64,000 nt of DNA from an uncultured bacterium (GCA_949292175.1 CASEYJ010000003.1:186001-250000); one strand, 5' to 3'. Shown: positions 36,656 to 47,901, numbered from the stretch's first letter. Translations and numbers: made by a program. The notes: generated by a model from the letters alone, not told the origin.

Positions 36656-36716
36656 TCTTAATTTCCTTATCCTATTTTCCTTAACGATTTTTCCTTATCT
36701 TTTCCTTTTTCCTTAA
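36656..36716 (-). repeat. Polypurine 3' tract with five AAGGAAA units
   Basis: Immediately after the stop of the 87-aa gene the minus strand is almost all A and G and repeats AAGGAAA five times at irregular spacing, plus one AGGAT. The units resemble Shine-Dalgarno sequences, but no start codons follow in a useful way. It ends at an intrinsic terminator. Confidence 0.6.
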
Positions 36717-36980
36717 TTATCCAACGACTCTTGATACAAAATTTGTGATTTCAAAAAATGTATCTTTTACAAATTCTTTCGCTAAAGTTGAGACAGGTCT
36801 GTTTTCAATACAATCAAATACATAATAGATTGGATCCTTTGAATTGTTGAAACGCATTCTCTTATCTCTTTTATCTAAATAGCAGTAATCTTCGATACTG
36901 AATGCTGCTGTCTTTCTTTTATTTCCAGGTCTTTTTCTTGTTAAAGTACCAAATTGATTTCCTTTAGGATTTGCTAACAT
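36717..36980 (-). CDS. Hypothetical 87-aa basic protein
   Basis: No family recognised. The N-terminal half is strongly basic (GNQFGTLTRKRPGNKRKTA), the second half mixed with aromatic residues (DPIYYVFDCIENRPVSTLA). There is GAGAGAG upstream of the ATG, though not a classic ribosome site. It lies downstream of the rplA terminator and has its own terminator. Basic composition hints at nucleic-acid binding; no more can be said. Confidence 0.6.
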   Translation of the reverse strand: MLANPKGNQFGTLTRKRPGNKRKTAAFSIEDYCYLDKRDKRMRFNNSKDPIYYVFDCIENRPVSTLAKEFVKDTFFEITNFVSRVVG

Positions 36981-37093
36981 ATCTCTTCTCGCTCTCTCGT
37001 GTTATCTCTTACATATATATAAAGTATACACTCTTAAAAAAATTGCTTTTTGTTTTTGAGATTGTAAAGTTATGTAAAGCAAACTTAAAACAT

Positions 37094-37128
37094 AAAAAAA
37101 GTCCGGCACTAAACCGGACTCTTTTTTT
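37094..37128. terminator. Terminator after rplA
   Basis: Perfect 7-bp stem AGTCCGG/CCGGACT with A run on one side and seven T on the other. It closes the rpmG-secE-nusG-rplKA unit before any rplJ/rplL. Confidence 0.9.
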
Positions 37129-37146
37129 AACCTATTTGCTTAAGAA

Positions 37147-37875
37147 TTAACCAGCGATTAATTCTTTAACTTCAGCTGCAAATACTTTAGGATCTAATTT
37201 CAAACCAGGTCCCATAGTTGTTGCAAGGTAAACAGATTTAACAAAAGTACCTTTAGCTGATGCCGGTTTTGCTCGCAAAATAGCATCTGCTAATGTAGCA
37301 TAGTTTTTAATCAAATCTTCTTCGCTGAATTCAGCTTTACCGATAGGGCAGTGAATCATACCTTGTTTATCAGCACGGAATTCAACTTTACCAGCTTTAG
37401 CATCTTTAACAGCTTTAGCAACGTCCATAGTAACTGTACCGGTTTTAGGGTTTGGCATCAAGCCTTTAGGTCCCAATACACGACCTAATTTACCTAACAT
37501 ACCCATACAATCAGGTGTTGCGATCAATGTATCGAATTCAAACCAGCCGCCAGAAATCTTATCGATGATTTCTTCAGCTCCTGCATAATCTGCACCAGCT
37601 TCTTTTGCTTCAGTAGCCTTAGCACCTTTAGCAATTACACAAACTCTAACAGTTTTACCTAAACCAGCAGGTAATACAACTGTTGAACGAATTTGTTGAT
37701 CAGCTTGTCTTACGTCGATACCTAATCTCATATGACATTCAACTGTTTCGTTGAACTTAGAAAGTTCTTTTGATATTTCTTTTAATTTTTTAATTGAGTC
37801 AACTGCAGTAGCTGGCTGAGTGAAATCAGCAAGCATTTCCTGCATTTTCTTTTGTTTTTTAGTTAATTTTGCCAT
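37147..37875 (-). CDS. rplA: 50S ribosomal protein L1
   Basis: 242-aa L1 stalk protein; it also represses its own operon in many bacteria. Recognised from [51 protein letters not shown] and the C-terminal [19 protein letters not shown] precedes the ATG. It is the last gene of the unit; the usual downstream rplJ, rplL and rpoBC are absent here, replaced by a terminator. Confidence 0.98.
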   Translation of the reverse strand: MAKLTKKQKKMQEMLADFTQPATAVDSIKKLKEISKELSKFNETVECHMRLGIDVRQADQQIRSTVVLPAGLGKTVRVCVIAKGAKATEAKEAGADYAGAEEIIDKISGGWFEFDTLIATPDCMGMLGKLGRVLGPKGLMPNPKTGTVTMDVAKAVKDAKAGKVEFRADKQGMIHCPIGKAEFSEEDLIKNYATLADAILRAKPASAKGTFVKSVYLATTMGPGLKLDPKVFAAEVKELIAG

Positions 37876-37939
37876 TTTTATTTTAATCCTTTCGTGGTAT
37901 TAGCGGAAGTTACCAAAATGATAACTTATCCTTCCATCC

Positions 37940-38365
37940 TTAATCTTTTACTGTAACACCCATTGCTCTGCAAGAACCTGCAATCATTTTAACTGCAGCT
38001 TCCATAGAAGTAGCGTTCAAATCGTTCATCTTGATTTTAGCGATTTCTTCTAATTGAGCACGAGTAATTTCAGCAACTTTATCTTTATTCGGAACAGCAG
38101 AACCTTTAGAAAGATTCAACGCTTTTTTAATCAACACCGGAGCTGGTGGTGATTTAATAACGAATGAAAAACTTCTATCTTCATAAACATCAATGATAAC
38201 AGGGATAATATATCCTGCTTGAGATTCTGTTTTAGCATTGAATTGCTTACAAAAATCCATGATGTTTACACCGTGTTGACCCAAAGCTGGACCGACTGGA
38301 GGTGATGGATTTGCTTTTCCGGCTTCGATTTGAAGCTTAATTTTTCCTACTACTTTTTTTGCCAT
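37940..38365 (-). CDS. rplK: 50S ribosomal protein L11
   Basis: 141-aa rRNA-binding protein of the GTPase-associated centre. The N-terminal [20 protein letters not shown] and C-terminal [20 protein letters not shown] are diagnostic. Length is standard and AAAAGGAG precedes the ATG. Lies between nusG and rplA. Confidence 0.98.
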   Translation of the reverse strand: MAKKVVGKIKLQIEAGKANPSPPVGPALGQHGVNIMDFCKQFNAKTESQAGYIIPVIIDVYEDRSFSFVIKSPPAPVLIKKALNLSKGSAVPNKDKVAEITRAQLEEIAKIKMNDLNATSMEAAVKMIAGSCRAMGVTVKD

Positions 38366-38438
38366 TTTTTTCTCCTTTTGTGGTAATAACGGTTTTTACT
38401 GCCTCAGTAAAAATCCTTCCACCTTGTTGTACTATAAA

Positions 38439-39077
38439 TTAAATCTTATTAATCTGTTTGTATTCCAATTCAACCGGAGTTTCACGACCGAATATAGAAA
38501 CATTAGCACGAAGTTTAGACTTATCAGGGTAAACTTCAATAATATCAGCGATGAAGTCTGCAAACGGACCTGATACAATTCTAACTTTATCACCAGCTTT
38601 AACATCAAGTTCAATCTTTTGAGATTGAGAAGTTGAGCGGTGAATAATCTTTTTAATTTCGCTATCCTTAGCTGGGATAGGGCGTTTTGCAGAACCTACA
38701 AACTTTGTAACACCTGCGGTGTGTCTTACAACATACCAGCTGTCTTCGTCCATAATCATTTCAACTAGAACATAACCAGGGAAGATTTTTTCTTCACGTT
38801 CCTGTTTTTTGCCGCCTTTAATTTGGGTAACTGTTTTTTGAGGAACTTCAATACGGAAGATTTTTTCACCCATATTCATATATTCTATACGTTTTTCAAG
38901 GTTAACTTTTACCTTGTTTTCATGACCTGAATATGTATGGACAATATACCAGCGTTTCTGGTTATTTTTAGCTTTTTTAGCCTCTTCTTGAGCTTGAACT
39001 TCAGCTTCGGCTGCTTGTTGTTCAGCCAATTTATCTTCGTTCAATTCTTCTTCCATTGATTTTTCTTTTTTAGTCAT
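38439..39077 (-). CDS. nusG: Transcription elongation/termination factor NusG
   Basis: 212-aa NusG with an acidic, Ala/Glu/Gln-rich N-terminal extension of about 38 residues, then the NGN domain (RWYIVHTYSGHENKVKVNL, GYVLVEMIMDEDSWYVVRHT) and a C-terminal KOW domain (VKAGDKVRIVSGPFADFIA). The extension is longer than in E. coli but is common in other phyla. AAAGGTGG lies ahead of the ATG. It couples RNA polymerase with Rho or the ribosome. Confidence 0.97.
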   Translation of the reverse strand: MTKKEKSMEEELNEDKLAEQQAAEAEVQAQEEAKKAKNNQKRWYIVHTYSGHENKVKVNLEKRIEYMNMGEKIFRIEVPQKTVTQIKGGKKQEREEKIFPGYVLVEMIMDEDSWYVVRHTAGVTKFVGSAKRPIPAKDSEIKKIIHRSTSQSQKIELDVKAGDKVRIVSGPFADFIADIIEVYPDKSKLRANVSIFGRETPVELEYKQINKI

Positions 39078-39125
39078 AAGCCACCTTTATATTTTCTATT
39101 TATTTTTTAAATTTTAATCCGGTTA

Positions 39126-39329
39126 TTACTTAAGAAAGCCTAACGCTGTTTTGAATATAATATCCATCAAATAAACCGCAACGGTGAAGACAAAAACAAT
39201 TGCCACAACAAAAACTGTTTCAGTTATGACCTGACGTTGTTCCGGCCAATTAATTTTACCCCACTCAGAGCGAACTCCGCGGAAGTATGTTTTCATTGAT
39301 TCTAATATAGCGTTAAACGTATTGTCCAT
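39126..39329 (-). CDS. secE: Preprotein translocase subunit SecE
   Basis: 67-aa single-helix form of SecE. The amphipathic KTYFRGVRSEWGKINWPEQR segment precedes one membrane helix (VFVVAIVFVFTVAVYLMD). Position between tRNA-Trp and nusG is the conserved one. Confidence 0.96.
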   Translation of the reverse strand: MDNTFNAILESMKTYFRGVRSEWGKINWPEQRQVITETVFVVAIVFVFTVAVYLMDIIFKTALGFLK

Positions 39330-39356
39330 GTTGTTTCCTTTGACTTTTTAATAAAT

Positions 39357-39429
39357 CGCGCCCTGAAGGACTCGAACCCTCGACATCCGGTTTTGGAGAC
39401 CGACGTTCTACCAACTGAACTAAGGACGC
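39357..39429 (-). tRNA. trnW: tRNA-Trp (CCA anticodon)
   Basis: 73 nt; the acceptor stem GCGTCCT/AGGGCGC pairs over 7 bp, the anticodon loop reads CTCCAAA, and the T arm GAGGGTTCGAGTCCTTC is standard. The CCA end is not encoded, unlike the tRNA-Ile of this window. It lies between rpmG and secE, a widely kept position. Confidence 0.97.
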
Positions 39430-39466
39430 TCAACTGGGATTAAATCCCAGATTAACTTATATAATA

Positions 39467-39634
39467 CTACTTAGTTTCTTTGTGTGTAGTATGTTTTTTA
39501 CAAGTTGGACAGTATTTGCTTAATTCTAATCTGTCTTTTGTATTTTTCTTGTTTTTTACTGTTGTGTAGTTTCTTTCTTTGCAATCTTCACAAGCTAGAA
39601 CTACCATTCTGTCATTTTTACCTTTGATACCCAT
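39467..39634 (-). CDS. rpmG: 50S ribosomal protein L33
   Basis: 55-aa protein read as [18 protein letters not shown] followed by an [13 protein letters not shown] core and [16 protein letters not shown], with the two CxxC zinc pairs of the C+ form of L33. AAGGAAG precedes the ATG. First gene of the rpmG-trnW-secE-nusG-rplKA unit. Confidence 0.96.
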   Translation of the reverse strand: MGIKGKNDRMVVLACEDCKERNYTTVKNKKNTKDRLELSKYCPTCKKHTTHKETK

Positions 39635-39740
39635 TTTATCTTCCTTTTTGTCTTTAATTGTTTTCTGTTATTTGGTGCTTTCCCTTGTCGTTCAAGCTTT
39701 TCTGCCATTTCAAAACTTATAAAAGCTTTGCTTTTTAAAA

Positions 39741-39816
39741 TAGAATGTGAACTCAACACATTCTATCAAAATCGGCTTATGGTTCTATACTATAACAAAA
39801 ATTTTTAAAATGCAAA
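39741..39816 (-). promoter_or_regulatory. Promoter and leader hairpin of the rpmG-nusG-rplKA unit
   Basis: On the minus strand TTTGCA (39811-39816), 16 nt and TATAGT (39789-39794) form a likely promoter. About 20 nt into the leader a perfect 9-bp hairpin (TAGAATGTG/CACATTCTA, 39741-39765) appears, roughly 110 nt before rpmG. It may stabilise the message or serve in regulation. Confidence 0.45.
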
Positions 39817-39876
39817 CAATTGTTAAAAAACAATAAGCAACCTTGATATCTGAATAAAATATTAATTGCCATAAAA

Positions 39877-39907
39877 AAAGAAGGTGTTATTTAACCCTTC
39901 TTTTTTA
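39877..39907. terminator. Terminator upstream of the ribosomal unit
   Basis: Perfect 8-bp stem AAAGAAGG/CCTTCTTT with A and T runs, 22 nt after the coiled-coil gene on -. Confidence 0.85.
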
Positions 39908-39928
39908 TAATTATACTGTTTATTAAGT

Positions 39929-40531
39929 TTATTTCATCATGTAGTCAGGAGTTTTGATATTTGAAGTAGCGTTCTGATAATTAGCACCAGAGCCAGAACC
40001 AGAACGAAGTTGTTCCATATAGATTTGACCATTTTTAACTACTTGTTGAAGTTTATTCAAATCTTGTTCAATGTTAGTCAAAACTTGTTCTGCATATAAC
40101 TCAGCGCCTTCTTTTGTTTTGATAGCATCATCAGCAGCCTGAGAACGGATATTATCAGCTTCTTCAAGTGCTTTTCTTTTCAACTCTTCACATTCTTCTT
40201 GAACCTGATTTCTTATTCTGATACCTTCACGTTCTACAGCTTTTATAAAATCAGCTTCACTTAATTTTCTATCTGCTTCCATTTGAGCGTCAGCAATAAT
40301 TTTTTCAGCTTTTTGTTGAGCTTCCATTTGAAGCTCTTCTCTACGTCTCAAGAAAGCTCTTGCTTCTTGAACCTCAACCGGTAAAGATGCATATATTCTA
40401 TCGATTAGTGTTAAAATTTCATTTGGTTTTACTACTACAAATTTGTTAGGTATTATAGCAAAACTTTCTTCAATTGCATATTCCAGCAATTTCAATAAGT
40501 CAAATACTCCGTTTTGTTGCATGTCCGTCAC
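39929..40531 (-). CDS. Coiled-coil protein next to coaD (ATP synthase B/DivIVA-like helix)
   Basis: About 200-aa protein, almost wholly helical: a short N-terminal domain (GVFDLLKLLEYAIEESFAII, ILTLIDRIYASLP), then a long Ala/Glu/Lys coiled coil (about 60-165) and a Ser/Gly-rich tail. Similar proteins sit beside coaD in other bacteria and are often mislabelled as ATPases or ATP synthase subunit B. The GTG start follows AAAGGGA with 6-nt spacing; an ATG three codons later is the alternative. Possibly linked to envelope or division; unproven. Confidence 0.72.
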   Translation of the reverse strand: MTDMQQNGVFDLLKLLEYAIEESFAIIPNKFVVVKPNEILTLIDRIYASLPVEVQEARAFLRRREELQMEAQQKAEKIIADAQMEADRKLSEADFIKAVEREGIRIRNQVQEECEELKRKALEEADNIRSQAADDAIKTKEGAELYAEQVLTNIEQDLNKLQQVVKNGQIYMEQLRSGSGSGANYQNATSNIKTPDYMMK

Positions 40532-40604
40532 ACATATTCCCTTTCTACATACTATCATTCTACATAAGCGTAAAATAATTGTCAAATAATAAAGTTCTGA
40601 GTCC

Positions 40605-41084
40605 TTAACATACTTTACGTTTCATAAGATAATCATACACGGGCTGAGATACAAATTTTGAAATATCGCCATTATTCAAATAAATTTCTTTGATTGTGCT
40701 TGAAGAAATAAAGTTATACTTAGGTTTTGTAGTCAAAAATACTGTTCGAATATCCTCGCACAAAGCACTGTTTGCTTGGGAAAGTTGAAGTTCGTATTCA
40801 AAATCAGACACCGCACGCAATCCTCTTATCAAAACTTTTGCGCCTCGTTTTTTGGCATACTCAATAGTTAACCCTTCAAAACTATCAACCTCGACATTAT
40901 CCAAGTGAGTGATACTTTCTCTTATAAGCTTCACACGCTCTTCTACTGAAAGGAAACCTTTCTTGGCAGGGTTACTCGCAACTGCAATTATAACCTTGTC
41001 AAAAATTTCCGAACCAACTTTAAGTATGTGTAAGTGGCCTTTCGTTATTGGATCAAAACTTCCCGGATATACAGCGATTTTCAT
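40605..41084 (-). CDS. coaD: Phosphopantetheine adenylyltransferase
   Basis: 159-aa nucleotidyltransferase of coenzyme A synthesis. The YPGSFDPITKGHLHI motif (HxGH-type), LIRGLRAVSDFEYELQLSQ and the ISSSTIKE motif are all present; length is standard. It lies upstream of the coiled-coil gene, with a 73-nt gap. Confidence 0.97.
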   Translation of the reverse strand: MKIAVYPGSFDPITKGHLHILKVGSEIFDKVIIAVASNPAKKGFLSVEERVKLIRESITHLDNVEVDSFEGLTIEYAKKRGAKVLIRGLRAVSDFEYELQLSQANSALCEDIRTVFLTTKPKYNFISSSTIKEIYLNNGDISKFVSQPVYDYLMKRKVC

Positions 41085-41131
41085 AAAATGTTCCTTTCAA
41101 AATGAGTTACCGGAACATTATATGACAAAAA

Positions 41132-42430
41132 TTATTCACCTTCAACACAGGCAATCAAAGCATCAACAACAACAGGGTCCCACTTGCTTCCTGATTCTTC
41201 TCTCATTATTGAAACAGCTTTAACTTTTGTCATTGCCTTACGATAAGATCTGTCTGATGTCATTGCACTATAAGCGTCAGCAGCCGCAATAATTCTTGAA
41301 CCAAATGGTATTGACATACCTTTTAAGCCTTCAGGAGAACCTGAACCGTCATATCTTTCTTTCTGATAAGTGATATAAGGAACTACCTCAGACAAGAAAT
41401 TGATATTCATAAGCAAGTTTACACCGACATTTGCCTGAGATTGCATCAGCTTCAAATCTTCCTCTGACAACTTTCCGCTTGTTGTAAAGATTTTTTCAGG
41501 CAGCATAATCTTGCCGATATTCTGCAATAAGCCTGCATAATATATCAAATCCGTAGTTTTTTCATTCAAGCCAAGTTGTTTGCACATCTTACGAGCAAGT
41601 TCTGCTGTGTTCTTTGAATGTGCAACATTGTATCGACCCTTGGCATCAACTGCTCTTGCAAGATTTTCAACAAAACTTTGCTGATAATCGCACAAATCAC
41701 CTATCAATGCCGTCAGTTCTGCTCTTGAATGTTGTAAATCACTCATGTGAGATTCTTCATCTGCCATAAGAGTATTTGTATTATCAATTTCACCTTGCAA
41801 AGTCATTGAAGTTGCAAATAATTTTGCCATGCTTTCAACCAAAGACAAATACTCTTTTGCTATCAAAGTAGACTTCTTATCTTCAAGTGCAATAACACCC
41901 ACTGTTTTTGAATTACAGTACATAGGAATTGCAATAACACCATCAGCATTCAAAGTTTCACGTTCTGCAAAAGCTACGCTTATTATAGAATTTTCACTAT
42001 ATTTAAACCCTTCACGGTAAAGATTTGCAACAGAAGTTCCAACAAGAACCAAATCGAAATCAGGATTGGTCATGCCACGTGCAAAATCTTTTGCAAGATA
42101 AATATTACATTTATCAACCTCTAACATTTTAACAATAGAATGAGCTATTGCAGTATAGATTGCATAACTGTCTTCCGTGTCGAAATTTAAAACACACAAA
42201 GTATTTTTTAATGAATAAATAGAAACGAGCTCTTCTAACTGGTTCTTAAGTCGCTCTTTTTTATCCTTAACATTAGAACCTATCTTTTTCGCCAAATCTT
42301 CTGAAATCAAATGCTCAGAAATAAAGTCTCCTAAATTAAGTGCAAAAATCTCTTCTATAGGATCGCTTCCAATTAAATGTTCTGATTGACCAAAAAGTGA
42401 TACGCCGCTCTTCAAATCTTTGTTTTCCAT
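41132..42430 (-). CDS. GAF plus degenerate HD-GYP domain protein
   Basis: 432-aa cytoplasmic protein: a GAF-like domain (about 65-210), a linker and an HD-GYP fold. The fold is recognised from HSKNTAELARKMCKQLGL and RIIAAADAYSAMTSDRSYR. The metal-binding core is lost: the HD pair is Q303-N304 (LLQNIGKIML), the later His pair is Q-K (ITYQKERYDG), and the GYP signature reads GSP. It should thus not hydrolyse cyclic-di-GMP; a sensor or scaffold role is likely. The start follows AGAAGGA. A diguanylate cyclase gene lies 5 kb away. Confidence 0.85.
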   Translation of the reverse strand: MENKDLKSGVSLFGQSEHLIGSDPIEEIFALNLGDFISEHLISEDLAKKIGSNVKDKKERLKNQLEELVSIYSLKNTLCVLNFDTEDSYAIYTAIAHSIVKMLEVDKCNIYLAKDFARGMTNPDFDLVLVGTSVANLYREGFKYSENSIISVAFAERETLNADGVIAIPMYCNSKTVGVIALEDKKSTLIAKEYLSLVESMAKLFATSMTLQGEIDNTNTLMADEESHMSDLQHSRAELTALIGDLCDYQQSFVENLARAVDAKGRYNVAHSKNTAELARKMCKQLGLNEKTTDLIYYAGLLQNIGKIMLPEKIFTTSGKLSEEDLKLMQSQANVGVNLLMNINFLSEVVPYITYQKERYDGSGSPEGLKGMSIPFGSRIIAAADAYSAMTSDRSYRKAMTKVKAVSIMREESGSKWDPVVVDALIACVEGE

Positions 42431-42556
42431 TAAACATTTTCCTTCTACTTGCATGCTTTTGTTCATATATACGGCAGAACTAGAAAAAAACTTTAACGTT
42501 TTTTACAAAAATTCATACTTTAGTATGGGAAATATTATACTTAAGTATCAAATTAA

Positions 42557-43059
42557 GCTTAAATAACCTATGTTATAGGAACATAATATGCACCTTTCTC
42601 TTTATTTGCGAGGCAAAGCGGATTGAGAGCGTAGAGTGAAGAGGGTTGCCGAAGGGCAACACTCTGAAACTCGTAATACGCGAACAACCAAGCCGAGAAA
42701 GAAACGAACCAAAGAAAGAGAAAGCTCGCAAACGTTCCCTGCACTTGAATAATAGTTCAAGTGCACACGCAAGGCTAATTTTTAAAATTATAAATAGCGC
42801 TGCGTTGTCCTTAGCAGCGCTTGAACCATTTCGTTTGCTTTTAAGCAAACGAAACGAACATCAATTCGGTCAAATCGGCGCCGTAGGCGACGAAGTCTAA
42901 TTAGCGTGTTTTTCTCTTTTGAGGTACTTTTCTCTTTTTTCCTCGCAACAAAAAAGAGAAAAGTAGCAAAAGGGATAGTAAAAATACAACTAGAGCAAAT
43001 ATTGTTTCAGAAACGCAATGTCTACGTTTTGCTATTCCTATAACATAGGTTATGTAAGC
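42557..43059. mobile_element. Hairpin-rich element with 25-nt terminal inverted repeats (MITE-like)
   Basis: The ends GCTTA(A/C)ATAACCTATGTT and on through ATAGGAA match as inverted repeats over 25 nt with one mismatch (42557-42581, 43035-43059). Each end contains its own palindrome CCTAT-GTT-ATAGG. Inside are five hairpins: GTTGCC/GGCAAC (42645-42660), a 10-bp stem at 42740-42765, an 8-bp stem AGCGCTGC/GCAGCGCT at 42796-42821, a 12-bp stem at 42829-42854 and a 16-bp stem at 42925-42965. Subterminal TTTCTCTTT...GCGAGG blocks are also inverted. The core is clearly GC-richer than its surroundings. No transposase is encoded and no target duplication is obvious. It lies between two gene units and disrupts neither. 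Confidence 0.7.
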
Positions 43060-43062
43060 ATG

Positions 43063-43091
43063 AAAAAACGCCCTGCGTGAATTACAGGGCG
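43063..43091 (-). terminator. Terminator of the DUF1858 gene
   Basis: Minus strand CGCCCTG/CAGGGCG hairpin followed by six T, directly beside the right end of the inverted-repeat element. Confidence 0.82.
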
Positions 43092-43110
43092 CTTTTCTTT
43101 AAATATTTCA

Positions 43111-43314
43111 CTATCCTTCAATCAATGCATTGATATCTGCAACCATTTGATCAGGATCAAAACCGTGAACTTTTGCACCAGCTTCAAGGTTTTCAAATCT
43201 TGCGGCTGCACAACCTAAACATCCTAAACCATATTTTTGAAAAACTTCAATACTTTCAGGATAATTTTGTGCAATTTCTAAAATACCCATATCTTTTGTA
43301 ACTTTTCCTGCCAT
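43111..43314 (-). CDS. DUF1858 domain protein
   Basis: 67-aa stand-alone DUF1858: VTKDMGILEIAQNYPESIEV, YGLGCLGCAAARFENLEAGA and the closing helix. The CxxC pair in GLGCLGCAA is typical, and the domain is found in anaerobes, often next to redox or hybrid-cluster proteins; its function is not established. AAAGGAG precedes the ATG. Confidence 0.88.
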   Translation of the reverse strand: MAGKVTKDMGILEIAQNYPESIEVFQKYGLGCLGCAAARFENLEAGAKVHGFDPDQMVADINALIEG

Positions 43315-43394
43315 AATATTTCTCCTTTTACCTTGACTTTTACAATATCATCCTTAAAAAAATTATACAACAAAAAAAGAAGGATGTGTATTTT

Positions 43395-43565
43395 ATGGGA
43401 TTTTTCAAAAATTTCTTTAATGATGACAATCAAGCCGTAGGATTATGTGCGTTTAAAAACAAACATGAAAAAATTTACCCGTTTCAGTTTGACTTTGAGC
43501 CAAAATTCAAACCAACACGTTTCATTTATGAAACCAATACAGCCAAAAATTTCTTTTTATTGTAA
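43395..43565 (+). CDS. Hypothetical 56-aa protein
   Basis: Short frame starting MGFFKNFFNDDNQAVGLCAF, rich in Phe, Lys and Asn, with FQFDFEPKFKPTRFIYET in its second half. AGAAGGA lies 11 nt upstream. It stands in the 340-nt gap between the DUF1858 gene and gyrB. No family is recognised and no terminator follows, so it is a possible gene only. Confidence 0.45.
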   Translation: MGFFKNFFNDDNQAVGLCAFKNKHEKIYPFQFDFEPKFKPTRFIYETNTAKNFFLL

Positions 43566-43655
43566 CAAAAAGAGAAATACACCCAAACACGTTTAGATAA
43601 ACAATGTCATAATGTATTTCTCTTAATTATCTAACACCCTATGCAAAAAAGATAA

Positions 43656-46277
<2,622 letters not shown>

Positions 46278-47036
46278 TTATGCTGACATATTTTCGCTAA
46301 TCATAATATTCCTTGCAATAGGGATTACAGCAGAACCTTTTACACTATTTGGCAGGATTATATCAAACACAACTTCATCGTGCATATTATTTCTAACAAC
46401 AATCCCTCCCAAATGAGCTTTTACAATTTGCAGAGCCAGATATAATTTAATACCAAATCCTATCTTTGTATTCTTTGAGGAATTTAACGCATAATAATCA
46501 AACAAACTACCAAGCATTTCATCTGACAGTTGCCTTCCTTTATTTATTATAGAAATACAAATATTAAGTCCGGTGTTTCTGATTTTAATACACATTTCAG
46601 AGTTTCTGTATGCATAAGTTATACTATTTGCAATAATATTGCTGACCGCCATTTTCAAAAGTTCTCTATCCCCTTGAATAAAGGAATAACCGCAAGACGG
46701 ATACAACGATATTTTTAGATTTTTTTCCTTAAAACCTCTATCCAAATCCTTGCAACACTCTTCAATAATTTCTTGTAAATTCACAAGTTCATAATTAATG
46801 ACAGCCTCATTATTCTCAAACTTATAATTCAAAAGCGTAGTAGAAACCATGTCTAAAATCGCCTCACAAGACTCTTTCGTGAGTTTAATTATTTCCTCCT
46901 GTTCAGGACTCAAACTTCCAAACATTCCATCCAAGAGTAATGACAAAGAACGCATCTGAGCCAAAACCGGAGTCTTTAAATCGTGGTTCAAAGTATTAAT
47001 AAAGTTTTTCTTTAAATCGTCAATTCTTTTATTCAT
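46278..47036 (-). CDS. Short histidine kinase without sensor domain
   Basis: 252-aa kinase core only: the H-box LNHDLKTPVLAQMRSL (H18) and N-box AVSNIIANSITYAYRNS are present, but the G1 motif DxGxG is replaced by INKGRQLSDEM, while a glycine-rich IGFGIKLYLALQIV follows. ATP binding may be reduced. With no sensor region it may be controlled by a partner. It is followed on + strand terms by gyrB downstream and lies next to a GGDEF gene; co-transcription with the GGDEF gene upstream is possible (117-nt gap). Confidence 0.8.
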   Translation of the reverse strand: MNKRIDDLKKNFINTLNHDLKTPVLAQMRSLSLLLDGMFGSLSPEQEEIIKLTKESCEAILDMVSTTLLNYKFENNEAVINYELVNLQEIIEECCKDLDRGFKEKNLKISLYPSCGYSFIQGDRELLKMAVSNIIANSITYAYRNSEMCIKIRNTGLNICISIINKGRQLSDEMLGSLFDYYALNSSKNTKIGFGIKLYLALQIVKAHLGGIVVRNNMHDEVVFDIILPNSVKGSAVIPIARNIMISENMSA

Positions 47037-47152
47037 ACATTATCGTCCCATTAGTTATGCTTTGGGGTAACAGCCTTTTATATCTTAATTATTACTGTTA
47101 TGATAATGTCTTCTAAAATAAAATTCTATTAGCCAATTGGGGAATTTATAAT

Positions 47153-47818
47153 CTATCTAAAAAATTCAACCCTGTTTCTACCGGTCTCTTTAGCCTTGTA
47201 CAGAGCCTTATCAGCATTATCCAAAAACTCATCAGTTGATTCTGTACAATTACAACTTACACCCGCACTTACAGTAACTTTAACCTTGTTACCACTGTAT
47301 GTAAACGGATAATTTTCAATTTTTTGACGAAGCCTTTCCATAGGAATTTTTGCAGACTCAAGATTAGTTTCCGTCAATATGACAACAAACTCTTCGCCAC
47401 CATATCTGAATACCAAATCAGTTTTTCTAAAATTATCTAGAATTAAGTACGCAACTTCCTTCAATACATAATCTCCGCACAAATGGCCGTATGTATCATT
47501 AATTTTTTTGAAAAAATCTATATCAATAATCGCTAAACTTAAATCTCCACCATAACGTTTAGATCTTGAGAACTCCCGTTCAATAGTACTGTCAAAATGT
47601 CTGCGGTTATACAACCCGGTCAAACCGTCTGTCAAAGACATATGTCTGGTATGGGAATACATAAAATTTATTTTCTTGATTACATCAAGCTTATTATCTT
47701 CAGGCACAGGAAAATTCGTTATAATTTCCTCGATATTTTTTTGAATTTCATCCAGCATCTCCGCCGGAATATCAAAAGAATACTGGTAATCAGCCGAATC
47801 TTGTAATCTATCACCCAT
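47153..47818 (-). CDS. GGDEF diguanylate cyclase
   Basis: 221-aa protein with a helical N-terminal region of about 60 residues and a complete GGDEF domain: DGLTGLYNRRHFDSTIERE, IIDIDFFKKINDTYGHLCGD and the active GGEEF motif (140-144). RKTD (131-134), five residues before it, is an intact RxxD inhibitory site, so product feedback is expected. No membrane helices. The start is the ATG after GGGAGAG; the frame extends seven codons upstream. It makes cyclic-di-GMP from GTP. Confidence 0.93.
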   Translation of the reverse strand: MGDRLQDSADYQYSFDIPAEMLDEIQKNIEEIITNFPVPEDNKLDVIKKINFMYSHTRHMSLTDGLTGLYNRRHFDSTIEREFSRSKRYGGDLSLAIIDIDFFKKINDTYGHLCGDYVLKEVAYLILDNFRKTDLVFRYGGEEFVVILTETNLESAKIPMERLRQKIENYPFTYSGNKVKVTVSAGVSCNCTESTDEFLDNADKALYKAKETGRNRVEFFR

Positions 47819-47872
47819 AAAAGTTCTCTCCCAAACCAAAAGTTGATTCTTAAGAACATTTTATCACAAAAA

Positions 47873-47901
47873 TTGCAAGACGATAAAATTTTTGCTAAAC
47901 T
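47873..47901 (+). promoter_or_regulatory. Promoter of the HD-domain gene (leaderless)
   Basis: TTGCAA, 17-nt spacer, TAAACT; transcription should start 3-4 nt before the ATG at 47912. Confidence 0.5.

Noticed and set aside
42573..42900. Two overlapping open frames on opposite strands (42646-42900 on +, 42573-42848 on -)
   Set aside because: They lie wholly inside the hairpin-rich element, have no ribosome site, and their composition reflects the inverted repeats; unlikely to be proteins.
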